Source: a bacterium
GTDB taxonomy: Bacteria > Nitrospinota_A > UBA7883 > JACRGQ01
Direction of reading: 5' to 3'
Assembly: GCA_021815535.1 (NCBI GenBank)
Contig: JAKAGL010000003.1
Coordinates: forward strand, 1 to 28,515
DNA: 28,515 nucleotides
This document shows, one piece after another, positions 18,539-25,810 of this stretch; position 1 is the first letter of the stretch, and the number at the start of each line of letters is the position of its first letter. The position numbers and the translations under genes are program-made. The notes under the pieces are model-generated. The model searched no databases, was not told where the DNA came from, and worked only from the letters and a program-made list of their open reading frames with translations.

Positions 18539-18856
18539 GTGGCTCAACTGAGACATGACCACTTTAGTCCCACCCGCTACATGGAACGTATTGTAATTGC
18601 TGGCGATACTTCCTCCGCGGATGGGCCGAACTGGCCATTCATTCCTTTACGGGAATGGCGGCAAAGATTCGGCGAACCAATGGATGTTTTGAAAATGCGG
18701 ATAAATACAGGTTTTGATTCCGAGAACGGAATCACCGTAAAGAATGCGGCTAAAGAAACCGTCAATCCGCAGGGGGTTCAAAATATCCGAAAAACGACCA
18801 AAAAGTCCGCCTTTCGTTCGGGCGGCAACTTTATAGGTGCCTTGTTCAACGTGTAG
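18539..18856 (+). CDS. Unknown 105-residue protein in the flagellin cluster
   Basis: Starts at GTG 18539 with a perfect AAGGAGG at 18524-18530, eight bases ahead, which strongly argues that it is translated. The protein is small, basic and soluble, with no Cys, no signal peptide and no membrane segment. Its N-terminal half has Trp/Pro-rich GPNWPFIPLREWRQRFGEP; the C-terminal half is Lys/Arg/Asn-rich. FlaG, CsrA or FliW is often encoded at this position, but I do not see their motifs. A strong terminator follows 17 bases after its stop, so it is probably read only with flagellin. Function is unknown; a flagellar chaperone, regulator or glycosylation helper would be guesses. Confidence 0.7.
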   Translation: MAQLRHDHFSPTRYMERIVIAGDTSSADGPNWPFIPLREWRQRFGEPMDVLKMRINTGFDSENGITVKNAAKETVNPQGVQNIRKTTKKSAFRSGGNFIGALFNV

Positions 18857-18872
18857 GGTAAAAGTTGGGGCA

Positions 18873-18920
18873 AGCAGGGGGCGTTTAAAAACGCCTCCTG
18901 CTAATAAACGCTTTTATTTC
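18873..18920 (+). terminator. Rho-independent terminator after the 105-residue gene
   Basis: A 14-base stem (AGCAGGGGGCGTTT at 18873-18886 with AAACGCCTCCTGCT at 18889-18902) has one G-T wobble and is otherwise perfect. It is followed by AATAAACGCTTTTATTTC with two T-runs. This is the clearest terminator in the window and separates the flagellin transcript from fliD-fliS. Confidence 0.85.
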
Positions 18921-18958
18921 ATACACTTAAGCTACGCCCTTGCCTGTAAAAAAACCCT

Positions 18959-18985
18959 TAAGAAGCGTTTGCCATTACCCGATAA
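18959..18985 (+). promoter_or_regulatory. Sigma-28 (FliA)-like promoter of fliD-fliS
   Basis: TAAG (18959-18962), 15 bases, then CCCGATAA (18978-18985), compared with the consensus TAAA-N15-GCCGATAA: one mismatch in each element and exact spacing. It lies 35 bases ahead of the fliD start and directly after the terminator, where a late flagellar promoter is expected. Confidence 0.6.
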
Positions 18986-19020
18986 GTATTGGTGAACAAA
19001 GAACTTGAGGAGAATTGAAC

Positions 19021-20697
19021 ATGGCTGTTACACCGACCAGCGGATCGACGACACCGGCACCGATGCAAATCACCGGTCTTGTATCCGGTCTTGACACCAC
19101 AAGCATCGTACAAAAACTCGTTGAGTTGGAACAGGTTCCTGTAACCGATCTCCAGAATAAACAAGCCAATATAAATGACCAACTTTCCGCTTGGCAGACA
19201 TTCAACACCAAGTTGCTTACGCTCAATACCGCCTCCCAGAACCTGAATTCGAACCAGAGCTTCCGTGGCACCAATGGAACCTTTACCAACAGCGTTTCAG
19301 GGGGAGCCAACATTGTTAGCTTGGCCACGATTGGCAATACCGGCAGCGGTAGTTACACCTTCTCCGTCAACCGGCTTGCAACACAACAAAAAATGCAAAG
19401 CACCACCGGGTACAGCTCTATCACTGATTCAGCCCAAATCTCCAGCATGACGATCACCAAAGCTGGCACCAGCCAGACCTTTACCCAAAATACCCTGCAG
19501 GATCTCAGCAATGCGATCAACTCTTCAACCCTTGGCATCACCGCCAGCATAGTTAATGGTGGCAGCACTACTTCCCCAAGCTACAGAATGCTCCTCACCA
19601 GCAATGACACCGGCGCAGCCCAGGCATTTTCGGTTTCCACGGTAAGAGGACAAAATGGCTTGGGAGCCAACCCGAATCCCCTTACCTTCAGCACAACGCA
19701 AGCGGCGCAGGACGCCTCGGTAACATTGGACAGCCTAACCGTGACCCGCTCTTCCAACACCATCAGCGATCTGTTGCCGGGCATAAGCCTCTCGCTTTCT
19801 GGAACCGGCAGTGGCCTGATCACATTGGCAAGCGATAATGCCGGTATCGTTAAAAATGTGCAGGACTTCGCCACCGCTTACAACGATATGATGGATTTTG
19901 CCAGCACACAAATGACCTATACCCAGGGCCAATCCAATCAGCCACTTTTCGGCAATAGCACCTTGATGAGCATCCAGCAGAGCCTGAGCGGCATTGTCAG
20001 CGGACCCGTGGGCGGCCTTCCGGCAAACAACGGTTACACTTCGTTAAGCCAAGTGGGCATTACCACCGATGCCAACAACCATTTGACCGTGGATACCGGC
20101 CTTTTTACCCAGGCGCTCAATTCGAATGCCGCCGGTGTACGCCGCCTTTTCACGCCGAATGCGCAGGGCACCTACACCTATGTATACTCCACCGGCGCCA
20201 CCACCTCGGGCGTTTACGATACCCAGGTGGTTGCCGATGCCAAAGGCAATCCGTCGATGCAGATGCGCCGTCAGGGCACCTCGAATTGGATCACGATGAC
20301 ACAGACGGGTAACGCCTTCGACGGCCCCGCCGGCACCGATCTCGCAGGCTTCACTATGAATGCCAACAATATCAAAGTCGGCGATACCGGCACCATGAAC
20401 ATTTCCGTCGGCATTGGGCAGCAGGTGTCATACCGCACCGGCAATTACACGGAATACTCAAATCAGGGCGCCATTTACAACGTAGAACAATCGCTCACCA
20501 CAAGGTACACCAACTACCAAAGCCAGATCGATACCCTCAACATGCGTATCAAGAAGAAATCAGACGACCTCACCGCGAAATACGCTCGGCTTGAAAGCCT
20601 CTTGTCGACACTTAAGTCTCAAAGCAGCTATCTCACCTCGCAGCTTGCGACCTTGCCGGTCTCGATGCAAGGCCGGGCCGTCCAAAGAGTAGGATAA
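19021..20697 (+). CDS. fliD: Flagellar filament cap protein FliD (HAP2)
   Basis: A 558-residue protein from ATG 19021; GAGGAG at 19007-19012 gives an eight-base spacing, whereas an in-frame TTG at 19015 would leave only two. The FliD N-terminal domain (about 15-113) has ITGLVSGLDTTSIVQKLVE. The FliD C-terminal domain (about 230-545) ends with the coiled-coil MRIKKKSDDLTAKYARLESL. A low-complexity Thr/Gly/Asn-rich segment of about 80 residues (380-465) is inserted before the final coiled coil. FliD caps the growing filament and folds exported flagellin. The protein is rich in Ser, Thr and Asn, typical of exported axial proteins. Confidence 0.97.
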   Translation: MAVTPTSGSTTPAPMQITGLVSGLDTTSIVQKLVELEQVPVTDLQNKQANINDQLSAWQTFNTKLLTLNTASQNLNSNQSFRGTNGTFTNSVSGGANIVSLATIGNTGSGSYTFSVNRLATQQKMQSTTGYSSITDSAQISSMTITKAGTSQTFTQNTLQDLSNAINSSTLGITASIVNGGSTTSPSYRMLLTSNDTGAAQAFSVSTVRGQNGLGANPNPLTFSTTQAAQDASVTLDSLTVTRSSNTISDLLPGISLSLSGTGSGLITLASDNAGIVKNVQDFATAYNDMMDFASTQMTYTQGQSNQPLFGNSTLMSIQQSLSGIVSGPVGGLPANNGYTSLSQVGITTDANNHLTVDTGLFTQALNSNAAGVRRLFTPNAQGTYTYVYSTGATTSGVYDTQVVADAKGNPSMQMRRQGTSNWITMTQTGNAFDGPAGTDLAGFTMNANNIKVGDTGTMNISVGIGQQVSYRTGNYTEYSNQGAIYNVEQSLTTRYTNYQSQIDTLNMRIKKKSDDLTAKYARLESLLSTLKSQSSYLTSQLATLPVSMQGRAVQRVG

Positions 20698-20709
20698 GGA
20701 GAAACGGGG

Positions 20710-21141
20710 ATGATCAACAGACAGGTAATGGCTTACAAAACGGCAGAAGTGGGTACCGCCAGCAAACTCAAGCTGGTGGTCATGATGTACGATGGGGCCA
20801 TCCGGTTTCTTATTGAGTGCAAAAAACGGATCGATGCGGGGGACATCGCCGGCCGCGGGCTTTACATCTCGAAAGCCCAGCGGATCATTGGCGAACTGCA
20901 GGAATCACTGAACGTTCAACAGGGGGGGCAAATCGCCGTGCAGCTGGAGCAGCTTTACGGATTTGTGATCCATAACCTGACGAAGGCAAACATCAAAGGG
21001 GACAAAATCGCCATTGACCAGGCCCTGCACATCCTGGAGAACCTCCGTGACGCATGGCGGGAAGTAATGCAAAACGCGCAAGCTAAAGCTACGGCCGAGC
21101 AACAGGCTTTACCGATTCCACGCGTCGCCGTCCAACTGTAA
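20710..21141 (+). CDS. fliS: Flagellar export chaperone FliS
   Basis: A 143-residue helical protein; FliS binds the C-terminal D0 helix of flagellin in the cytoplasm, prevents polymerisation and delivers it to the export gate. The family features MINRQVMAYKTAEVGTAS and LVVMMYDGAIRFL are clear. AAGGAG, overlapping the fliD stop region, lies about eight bases before ATG 20710, so fliD and fliS are cotranscribed. The C-terminal 20 residues are Ala/Gln-rich and less conserved. Confidence 0.96.
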   Translation: MINRQVMAYKTAEVGTASKLKLVVMMYDGAIRFLIECKKRIDAGDIAGRGLYISKAQRIIGELQESLNVQQGGQIAVQLEQLYGFVIHNLTKANIKGDKIAIDQALHILENLRDAWREVMQNAQAKATAEQQALPIPRVAVQL

Positions 21142-21236
21142 CGGTTTCTATTCAGCCCGGCATACCGCGTCTGCCCGCATTACCTGCGTGCCAATTGTTT
21201 CTTTTCACCAAACCCCTATTCGCGTAAAATAAAACC

Positions 21237-21755
21237 ATGGATAAAAAAATACTCATGGTCATTGCCCAACACCGTTTTCGTGACGAAGAATTTGAACACC
21301 CTAAAACTGTTTTCACACAAAAAGGCTTTTCCATAACCGTTGCGGCCCCTGAATCGAAAGAAGCCACCGGCGTAAAAGGGGCAAAAGTAATGCCCGACCT
21401 ATCCATCGCCGATGCCGCAACGCAGCAGTTTGACGCCATCGTGGTGGTGGGCGGGGGGGGAGCGCGGGACAATCTCTGGAAAAACCGGACGCTGTACAAT
21501 ATTCTGAATGCCCATCATGCCGCCGGCAAGCCCGTTGCGGCAATCTGCATTGCCCCGGTGGTTTTGGCGCGGGCCGGTTTGCTGAAAGGAATTTCCGCCA
21601 CTGTTTTTAAAGAGCCCGAAACACTGGCGGAATTTGTTAAGCATGGAGTGAACCTGGAAGAGAAAGACGTGGTGGTATCGGGACACATTGTCACCGCCAA
21701 CGGCCCTGCCGCTGCCCGCGCGTTCGGCATTGCCGTAGCCGAGCTGCTTGCCTGA
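21237..21755 (+). CDS. DJ-1/PfpI family protein
   Basis: A 172-residue single-domain protein of the DJ-1/PfpI superfamily, normal length. The nucleophile-elbow cysteine is Cys104 in AAICIAPVVL; an acidic residue that activates it is expected at Glu17/Glu18 in RDEEFEHP, and VVVGGGGARD (69-78) forms the oxyanion side. Members act as glyoxalases/deglycases, chaperones or proteases; which of these cannot be told from sequence. It stands alone, 95 bases after fliS, with no clear Shine-Dalgarno before ATG 21237. Confidence 0.9.
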   Translation: MDKKILMVIAQHRFRDEEFEHPKTVFTQKGFSITVAAPESKEATGVKGAKVMPDLSIADAATQQFDAIVVVGGGGARDNLWKNRTLYNILNAHHAAGKPVAAICIAPVVLARAGLLKGISATVFKEPETLAEFVKHGVNLEEKDVVVSGHIVTANGPAAARAFGIAVAELLA

Positions 21756-21797
21756 AGACCTCACCGGCGGCCGCCACGCATACGGCGTAAAAGAGCT

Positions 21798-21826
21798 TTG
21801 CCCGGATACCGGCTTTCTGTTAGTAT
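21798..21826 (+). promoter_or_regulatory. Candidate promoter of tRNA-Cys
   Basis: TTGCCC (21798-21803) and TAGTAT (21821-21826) are 17 bases apart, each matching 4 of 6 sigma-70 consensus bases. They would start a transcript about 14 bases before the tRNA. The location is good and the matches are moderate. Confidence 0.4.
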
Positions 21827-21846
21827 GTGCTTCTTTCCGGGAGAAT

Positions 21847-21920
<74 letters not shown>

Positions 21921-22024
21921 ATTTCGTCTATGCCTTTTACGCTTGTCCCCTAAAATCCCCATTTTTCGCGCGATATAAGAGTAAAGATACGGCAACTCCA
22001 CCACTTGCCACGCCAAATGAAGTG

Positions 22025-23203
22025 TTATTTCAAAGGAAGTTTCCTTGTATCGGCTTTGGCTATTGCGGAAGGAAGGTGGGGGGCAATCTTTCTGATAACC
22101 GATTCTCCCGTGGCACGGTAGGAAGTAAGCTTACCGCCGAAAATGGAAATGAGCCTGGTCCTGATCAAATCCTCGGAATAAAGAAGCGTTTCACGGGATC
22201 GACTAAACGGGTTTCCGCCTGCCGACGGTAAAACCCTCAACCCCGCAAATGAATCCAATACATCCTCCGGCCCGGCAGAACGAAAGCGGGGAAAATACCG
22301 GCCTGCCGCGTACAGAAGATATCGGATCTCGCTTTCAAGCGGGGCCGAAGTGGAAGGATTGCCGTTAAATACCGTTTCGGTGGTACCCACCAAGGTATTT
22401 CCCTGCCACGGCATCACGAAAACGCCGCGCCGATCCTGAGGGGCCTCTACATAATAGATTCCCCGCTCGATTTTTCCTTTCAGAAGGATATGGCTTCCTT
22501 GTACAAGATCCACCGCGACATCTCTTTCCGCTGGAACCACTTTTCTTAAGACCATGTTGGCCCACGGCCCGCCGGCATTAACCAGAAACGAAGCCCTCAT
22601 TTCCGATATGGTTCCATTCTTTTCAAACCTTACCGTCCATCCGCAGTTTTCGAAAACCGCGCCGATGAATGTCGCAGGCATAAACAACGCTGCCCCCAAA
22701 TTCATTGCGGAATTCATCACTGCGTTGGTAAGGATCACATCGTCGGTTTGGGCTTCGTGGTACTGGAAAACCGCTTGAATGCCCTCGGTATTTATTCCAT
22801 CAAGATTTTCCCATTCCTTTTTTGGAAGCGTGATAAATCCCGAATCCCGGTCAAAACCTGAAAGAGCGTAATACATTGAAAGCCCAACACGGATGAGCCA
22901 GGGACGCCGGACTGTTTCACGGTAAATCGGAAGAAAGATCTTTTTTAAACTGACCAGGCCGGGAGCGTTTTTCAACAGAAGCGCCCGCTCGCGCAGGCAC
23001 TCTTTTACCAGCGCCAATTGAGCCGTTTCGAGGTACCGAAGCCCGCCGTGGATAAGCTTGCTTGATTTCCCCGATGTTCCGCTGCCAAGCCCTTTCATTT
23101 CGATAACGGCCACGGAATACCCCGCTGCGGCCGCCGCCTGGGCGGTGCCGACCCCATGTATTCCACCGCCGATCACCGCTATGTCATAGCTCATGGCGCT
23201 CAT
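22025..23203 (-). CDS. Short GlpD-like FAD-dependent glycerol-3-phosphate dehydrogenase
   Basis: A 392-residue DAO-family flavoprotein. It has the FAD dinucleotide fold GGGIHGVG at the N-terminus and GSGTSGKSSKLIHGGLRYLE, a hallmark of aerobic glycerol-3-phosphate dehydrogenases, and it ends soon after IFGGKLTSYR. GlpD enzymes of about 500-550 residues have a further C-terminal helical domain; it is absent here. Expected role: oxidise glycerol-3-phosphate to dihydroxyacetone phosphate at the inner membrane, passing electrons to quinone. ATG 23203 is fixed by the ATGA overlap with the stop of the upstream GDPD gene and by AGGG ahead of it. The pairing supports glycerol-3-phosphate as substrate, but another 2-hydroxyacid substrate is possible. 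Confidence 0.85.
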   Translation of the reverse strand: MSAMSYDIAVIGGGIHGVGTAQAAAAAGYSVAVIEMKGLGSGTSGKSSKLIHGGLRYLETAQLALVKECLRERALLLKNAPGLVSLKKIFLPIYRETVRRPWLIRVGLSMYYALSGFDRDSGFITLPKKEWENLDGINTEGIQAVFQYHEAQTDDVILTNAVMNSAMNLGAALFMPATFIGAVFENCGWTVRFEKNGTISEMRASFLVNAGGPWANMVLRKVVPAERDVAVDLVQGSHILLKGKIERGIYYVEAPQDRRGVFVMPWQGNTLVGTTETVFNGNPSTSAPLESEIRYLLYAAGRYFPRFRSAGPEDVLDSFAGLRVLPSAGGNPFSRSRETLLYSEDLIRTRLISIFGGKLTSYRATGESVIRKIAPHLPSAIAKADTRKLPLK

Positions 23204-23967
23204 GCAATTCCCTTTCCCCGAAAATACCTCAACATCTCGGCGATTTGCATCGTTTCGATCATGCCGGCTCCCAAGCCAAACCATTTTTCTGCCACCGACG
23301 GATCGGTGATTTCATACAAGGCCCACTTCCACGTTCCTTCCCAAAGCGCCCCCGGTACCGGAGATATTTTTTCATGATTGCAGAAAAGGTAATCAGGAGA
23401 TAATGACTGCACAATCTCTCTGGAATCGTCATTATAGTAACGCACCACCCAGCCGGTTTTTGACCAGCCCTGCCTCTTTGCTTCTAATAGCGGAGCCGTA
23501 GCGAAAGAGATGGCGATGCACTTTTCCATAACCGGCTTTATCGCCTTCATAACCGTCTGCACCATAAATTCAGCGCCAAAGCGCTCGAGGCTCTCTTCTT
23601 TTAATTCCACAAAAAGGCTTACTTCGGGATTCGACAACAGAAGGGCAACCATATCCTCAAGCCGGGTTATTTTCGTCTCCTCATATTTCTTTCCAAAGCG
23701 CAAAGGCTCTCCGAAACTGAGACGGGAAAGCTCTTCGAACGGTAGCTCGATGACGCTTCCCCCAGAACCGGTGCTTCTGGCCAAATCGGGGTCGTGATGG
23801 AGAATCGGAATGGCATCGGACGTGAGCTGAATATCGCACTCCAGAAAAAGGGCGCCGGCCTCGACCGCTTTTTTCATTGCGATAAGCGTATTTTCCGGAT
23901 ATCTGGCCGCATATCCCCTATGCGCGACAAAACAAGAGGATTCGAATTTCATAATTGTGATGCTCAT
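23200..23967 (-). CDS. Glycerophosphodiester phosphodiesterase
   Basis: A 255-residue single-domain GDPD (TIM barrel) that hydrolyses glycerophosphodiesters to glycerol-3-phosphate and an alcohol. Metal and catalytic residues are visible: His16-Arg17 in AHRGYAARYPENT, Glu43 and Asp45 in ECDIQ, His58 in LHHDPDL, and Glu121/Lys123 in FVELK. There is no signal peptide, so it is likely cytoplasmic. The start is uncertain: ATG 23967 has no Shine-Dalgarno and overlaps a TATAAT; ATG 23952 would give a protein five residues shorter. The stop TGA overlaps the GlpD-like start (ATGA), so the product is used by the next gene's enzyme. Confidence 0.93.
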   Translation of the reverse strand: MSITIMKFESSCFVAHRGYAARYPENTLIAMKKAVEAGALFLECDIQLTSDAIPILHHDPDLARSTGSGGSVIELPFEELSRLSFGEPLRFGKKYEETKITRLEDMVALLLSNPEVSLFVELKEESLERFGAEFMVQTVMKAIKPVMEKCIAISFATAPLLEAKRQGWSKTGWVVRYYNDDSREIVQSLSPDYLFCNHEKISPVPGALWEGTWKWALYEITDPSVAEKWFGLGAGMIETMQIAEMLRYFRGKGIA

Positions 23968-23971
23968 TATA
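23966..23971 (-). promoter_or_regulatory. TATAAT at the GDPD start codon
   Basis: On the minus strand a perfect -10 hexamer TATAAT covers the first two bases of the upstream candidate start ATG 23967. If used, transcription would begin near 23957 and only the ATG at 23952 could be translated, with almost no leader. The -35 (TTGCTA at a 14-base spacing) is poor. Confidence 0.25.
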
Positions 23972-24241
23972 CCCGGTTAGTGACTTAGCAATATTCCGGG
24001 AAATGGGCGGTCAAAAACGAGAGGGGGGTAAAATCAGAATCCCCCCTGCGGAACGTGCCGGATCTCCGATATACTCTTTTTGACATTTGCATTACGAGGA
24101 AAGCCGCCCGATACGAATTGCGCATCTTGGCTGTTCAGCAAGGTGAATTTACACTAGAATAGGTTGGTGTGAGAAGTCTGTTTTTTCAGCTTTTTTGTAA
24201 GATCAGAACAACCGCATTTCCACACAAATAGGGGAGTACCG
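23968..24241. other. Divergent intergenic region between GDPD and the CheW-CZB gene
   Basis: 274 bases without a gene. AGGGGGG (24022-24028) and CCCCCCT (24041-24047) form a perfect 7-base stem with a 12-base loop. Toward the CheW gene, TTGGCT (24127-24132) and TACACT (24150-24155), 17 bases apart, are a modest sigma-70 candidate, leaving a leader of about 80 bases with two T6 tracts around 24180-24196. GGGGAG at 24231-24236 is the ribosome-binding site. Confidence 0.4.
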
Positions 24242-25084
24242 ATGAAAGAGTACGAATTTCCGTGGGTCACATTTCGTCTGGCTGACCGTCTTTTCGGCAT
24301 TGAGAGTTCCTTTGTGATGGAAATGCTGGTCCTGCCGGCCATGTCACAGCTTCCAGCCACCGCCGATTACGTGCGCGGCGTGATGAACCTTCGGGATAAC
24401 GTGATTCTGGTGGTGGATCTTCGCAGAAAGATGCGGATGCCCTCCGCCTCGCAACATGTCGATGAACTGGTGGAACTGCTTGCTCACCGAGAAGAGGATC
24501 ACCATAAGTGGGTTAATGAGTTGGAGGCGTCAGTTAAGGAGAACCGCGAATTCAAGCTGACCACCGATCCGCATGCCTGCGCCTTCGGCAAATGGTATGA
24601 CACCTATAAGCCGACCAACCTCATTCTGGAAAACCACCTCAAAAAATTCGATGAACCGCACAAGCGGATACACGCTCTGGGAACAGAAGTTATCATGCTG
24701 ATGAAGGCCAAGAAGGGAGACGAAGCGGCGACCCGTATTGAATATGAACGAAGCCGTACATTGACCCAGTTGACCACCCTTTTTGCAGAGGCAAAAAACA
24801 TTCTTCGTGAAACGTTACGCGAGATAATCATCGTGCTCAACAATGGGGAACGCACCGTCGGCGTTACCGTAGATACGATTGAATCGGTTGAATACCTTAA
24901 AGAGGGGACCATCGACGAAATACCCGGCCTTTCCTCCCAATTGAAAGACGGGTTGGTGACCCACACCGGAAAGACCGCACGCGGGGAAAAGATCGTACTA
25001 TTGATGAACGTCGATGAAATATTCTCTGACGCACATGCGGCCGCGGACCTTGGCCAGGTGACAGCCGCCGCGGCCGGAGGCTGA
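24242..25084 (+). CDS. CheW-like adaptor with an inserted CZB zinc-sensing domain
   Basis: A 280-residue protein. Residues about 5-70 are the first half of a CheW domain (FRLADRLFGIESSFVMEML, YVRGVMNLRDNVILVVDLR) and about 193-263 the second half (IIIVLNNGERTVGVTVDTI, LLMNVDEIF). Between them sit about 110 residues with the chemoreceptor zinc-binding (CZB) pattern: HxxW with His87, CxxGxW with Cys113, and His140/His144 in PHKRIH, giving a 3His/1Cys zinc site. CZB domains sense zinc or oxidants such as hypochlorite at their Cys; CheW couples receptors to CheA. The reader would therefore be a cytoplasmic adaptor whose coupling could respond to zinc or redox state. The gene stands alone, with an Ala/Gly-rich tail. 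Confidence 0.88.
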   Translation: MKEYEFPWVTFRLADRLFGIESSFVMEMLVLPAMSQLPATADYVRGVMNLRDNVILVVDLRRKMRMPSASQHVDELVELLAHREEDHHKWVNELEASVKENREFKLTTDPHACAFGKWYDTYKPTNLILENHLKKFDEPHKRIHALGTEVIMLMKAKKGDEAATRIEYERSRTLTQLTTLFAEAKNILRETLREIIIVLNNGERTVGVTVDTIESVEYLKEGTIDEIPGLSSQLKDGLVTHTGKTARGEKIVLLMNVDEIFSDAHAAADLGQVTAAAAGG

Positions 25085-25210
25085 TGGCCACAGCGTGCAA
25101 AATAATTTTTTGTTCGCATACGGTATAAGCGCCATTAGGGGAGATCCAGCCAATTCTCCCCAAGAAAACGGCTTATCTTTATTAAAACAGTTTCCAGGAA
25201 CGGAGCTCGT
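25085..25210 (+). other. Leader of the PycTM-like gene with a hairpin
   Basis: GGGGAGA (25138-25144) pairs with TCTCCCC (25155-25161) around a ten-base loop, with no T-run after it. TATAAG (25124-25129) resembles a -10 but has no -35. The segment between the hairpin and the start is A+T-rich, with GGAG at 25202-25205 before the ATG. Confidence 0.35.
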
Positions 25211-25804
25211 ATGACTGAAGGGGATATTAAGGAGCGGTTATCCATGCTAACTTGGATGATTGACCGCTATGATGTGCTTCGGGTCGCCATTTCACGGCGA
25301 GCGGCAATCGTGCTCAGCGCGGATGCCATTCTTGTCACCGCAACCATTTTTCTTTTCGGGCAATACCACAGCAGCTATCTTGATGGCTCACATATCATGG
25401 TCAACTCCGAGAAAAACATTTCCGTCGCATTTATCGCATTCTCCGTCGCCACCATAGCCTGCCTGTGCCTTTCGATCCTTTCGGCGACTTCCAGCATAGT
25501 GAACGTATGGGCAAAAAGCAGTGATATGCCGGGCGGGGCGACGCCACAGATTTATTTTTTCCATGCCCGCGATACGTATGAGGATTTCAAGAATTTTGAG
25601 TCGTTCCAGAAAACGATACAGCAATCAAGCGACAAGGATTTCTTGAACCATGCGGAAGCCGAACTCTGGCGGGTCATTGTGGCCACATATGTGCGCCATA
25701 ACGAACTGAAAAGGGCGATTGTCTACCTTTACTGGGCCATCTTCCCGTTTCTGGCGTCGCTGGTTATCTTTTCGATCATGCTGATGTTCCCGCTCATTTC
25801 GTAG
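25211..25804 (+). CDS. Three-helix membrane protein resembling Pycsar effector (PycTM/DUF5706) proteins
   Basis: A 197-residue protein with an amphipathic N-terminal helix (about 6-30), hydrophobic helices at about 31-50, 72-95 and 171-193, and a cytoplasmic segment of about 70 charged residues between the second and third. The order helix, two membrane spans, soluble loop with FFHARDTYEDFKNF, a long helix and a last span recalls the PycTM family, whose members permeabilise the membrane on cCMP/cUMP signals during phage infection. This is judged from pattern only. No nucleotide cyclase gene is nearby, so an unrelated membrane protein is quite possible. GGAG five bases upstream supports the ATG. 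It is followed six bases later by a hydrolase gene. Confidence 0.6.
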   Translation: MTEGDIKERLSMLTWMIDRYDVLRVAISRRAAIVLSADAILVTATIFLFGQYHSSYLDGSHIMVNSEKNISVAFIAFSVATIACLCLSILSATSSIVNVWAKSSDMPGGATPQIYFFHARDTYEDFKNFESFQKTIQQSSDKDFLNHAEAELWRVIVATYVRHNELKRAIVYLYWAIFPFLASLVIFSIMLMFPLIS

Positions 25805-25810
25805 ACTTCT

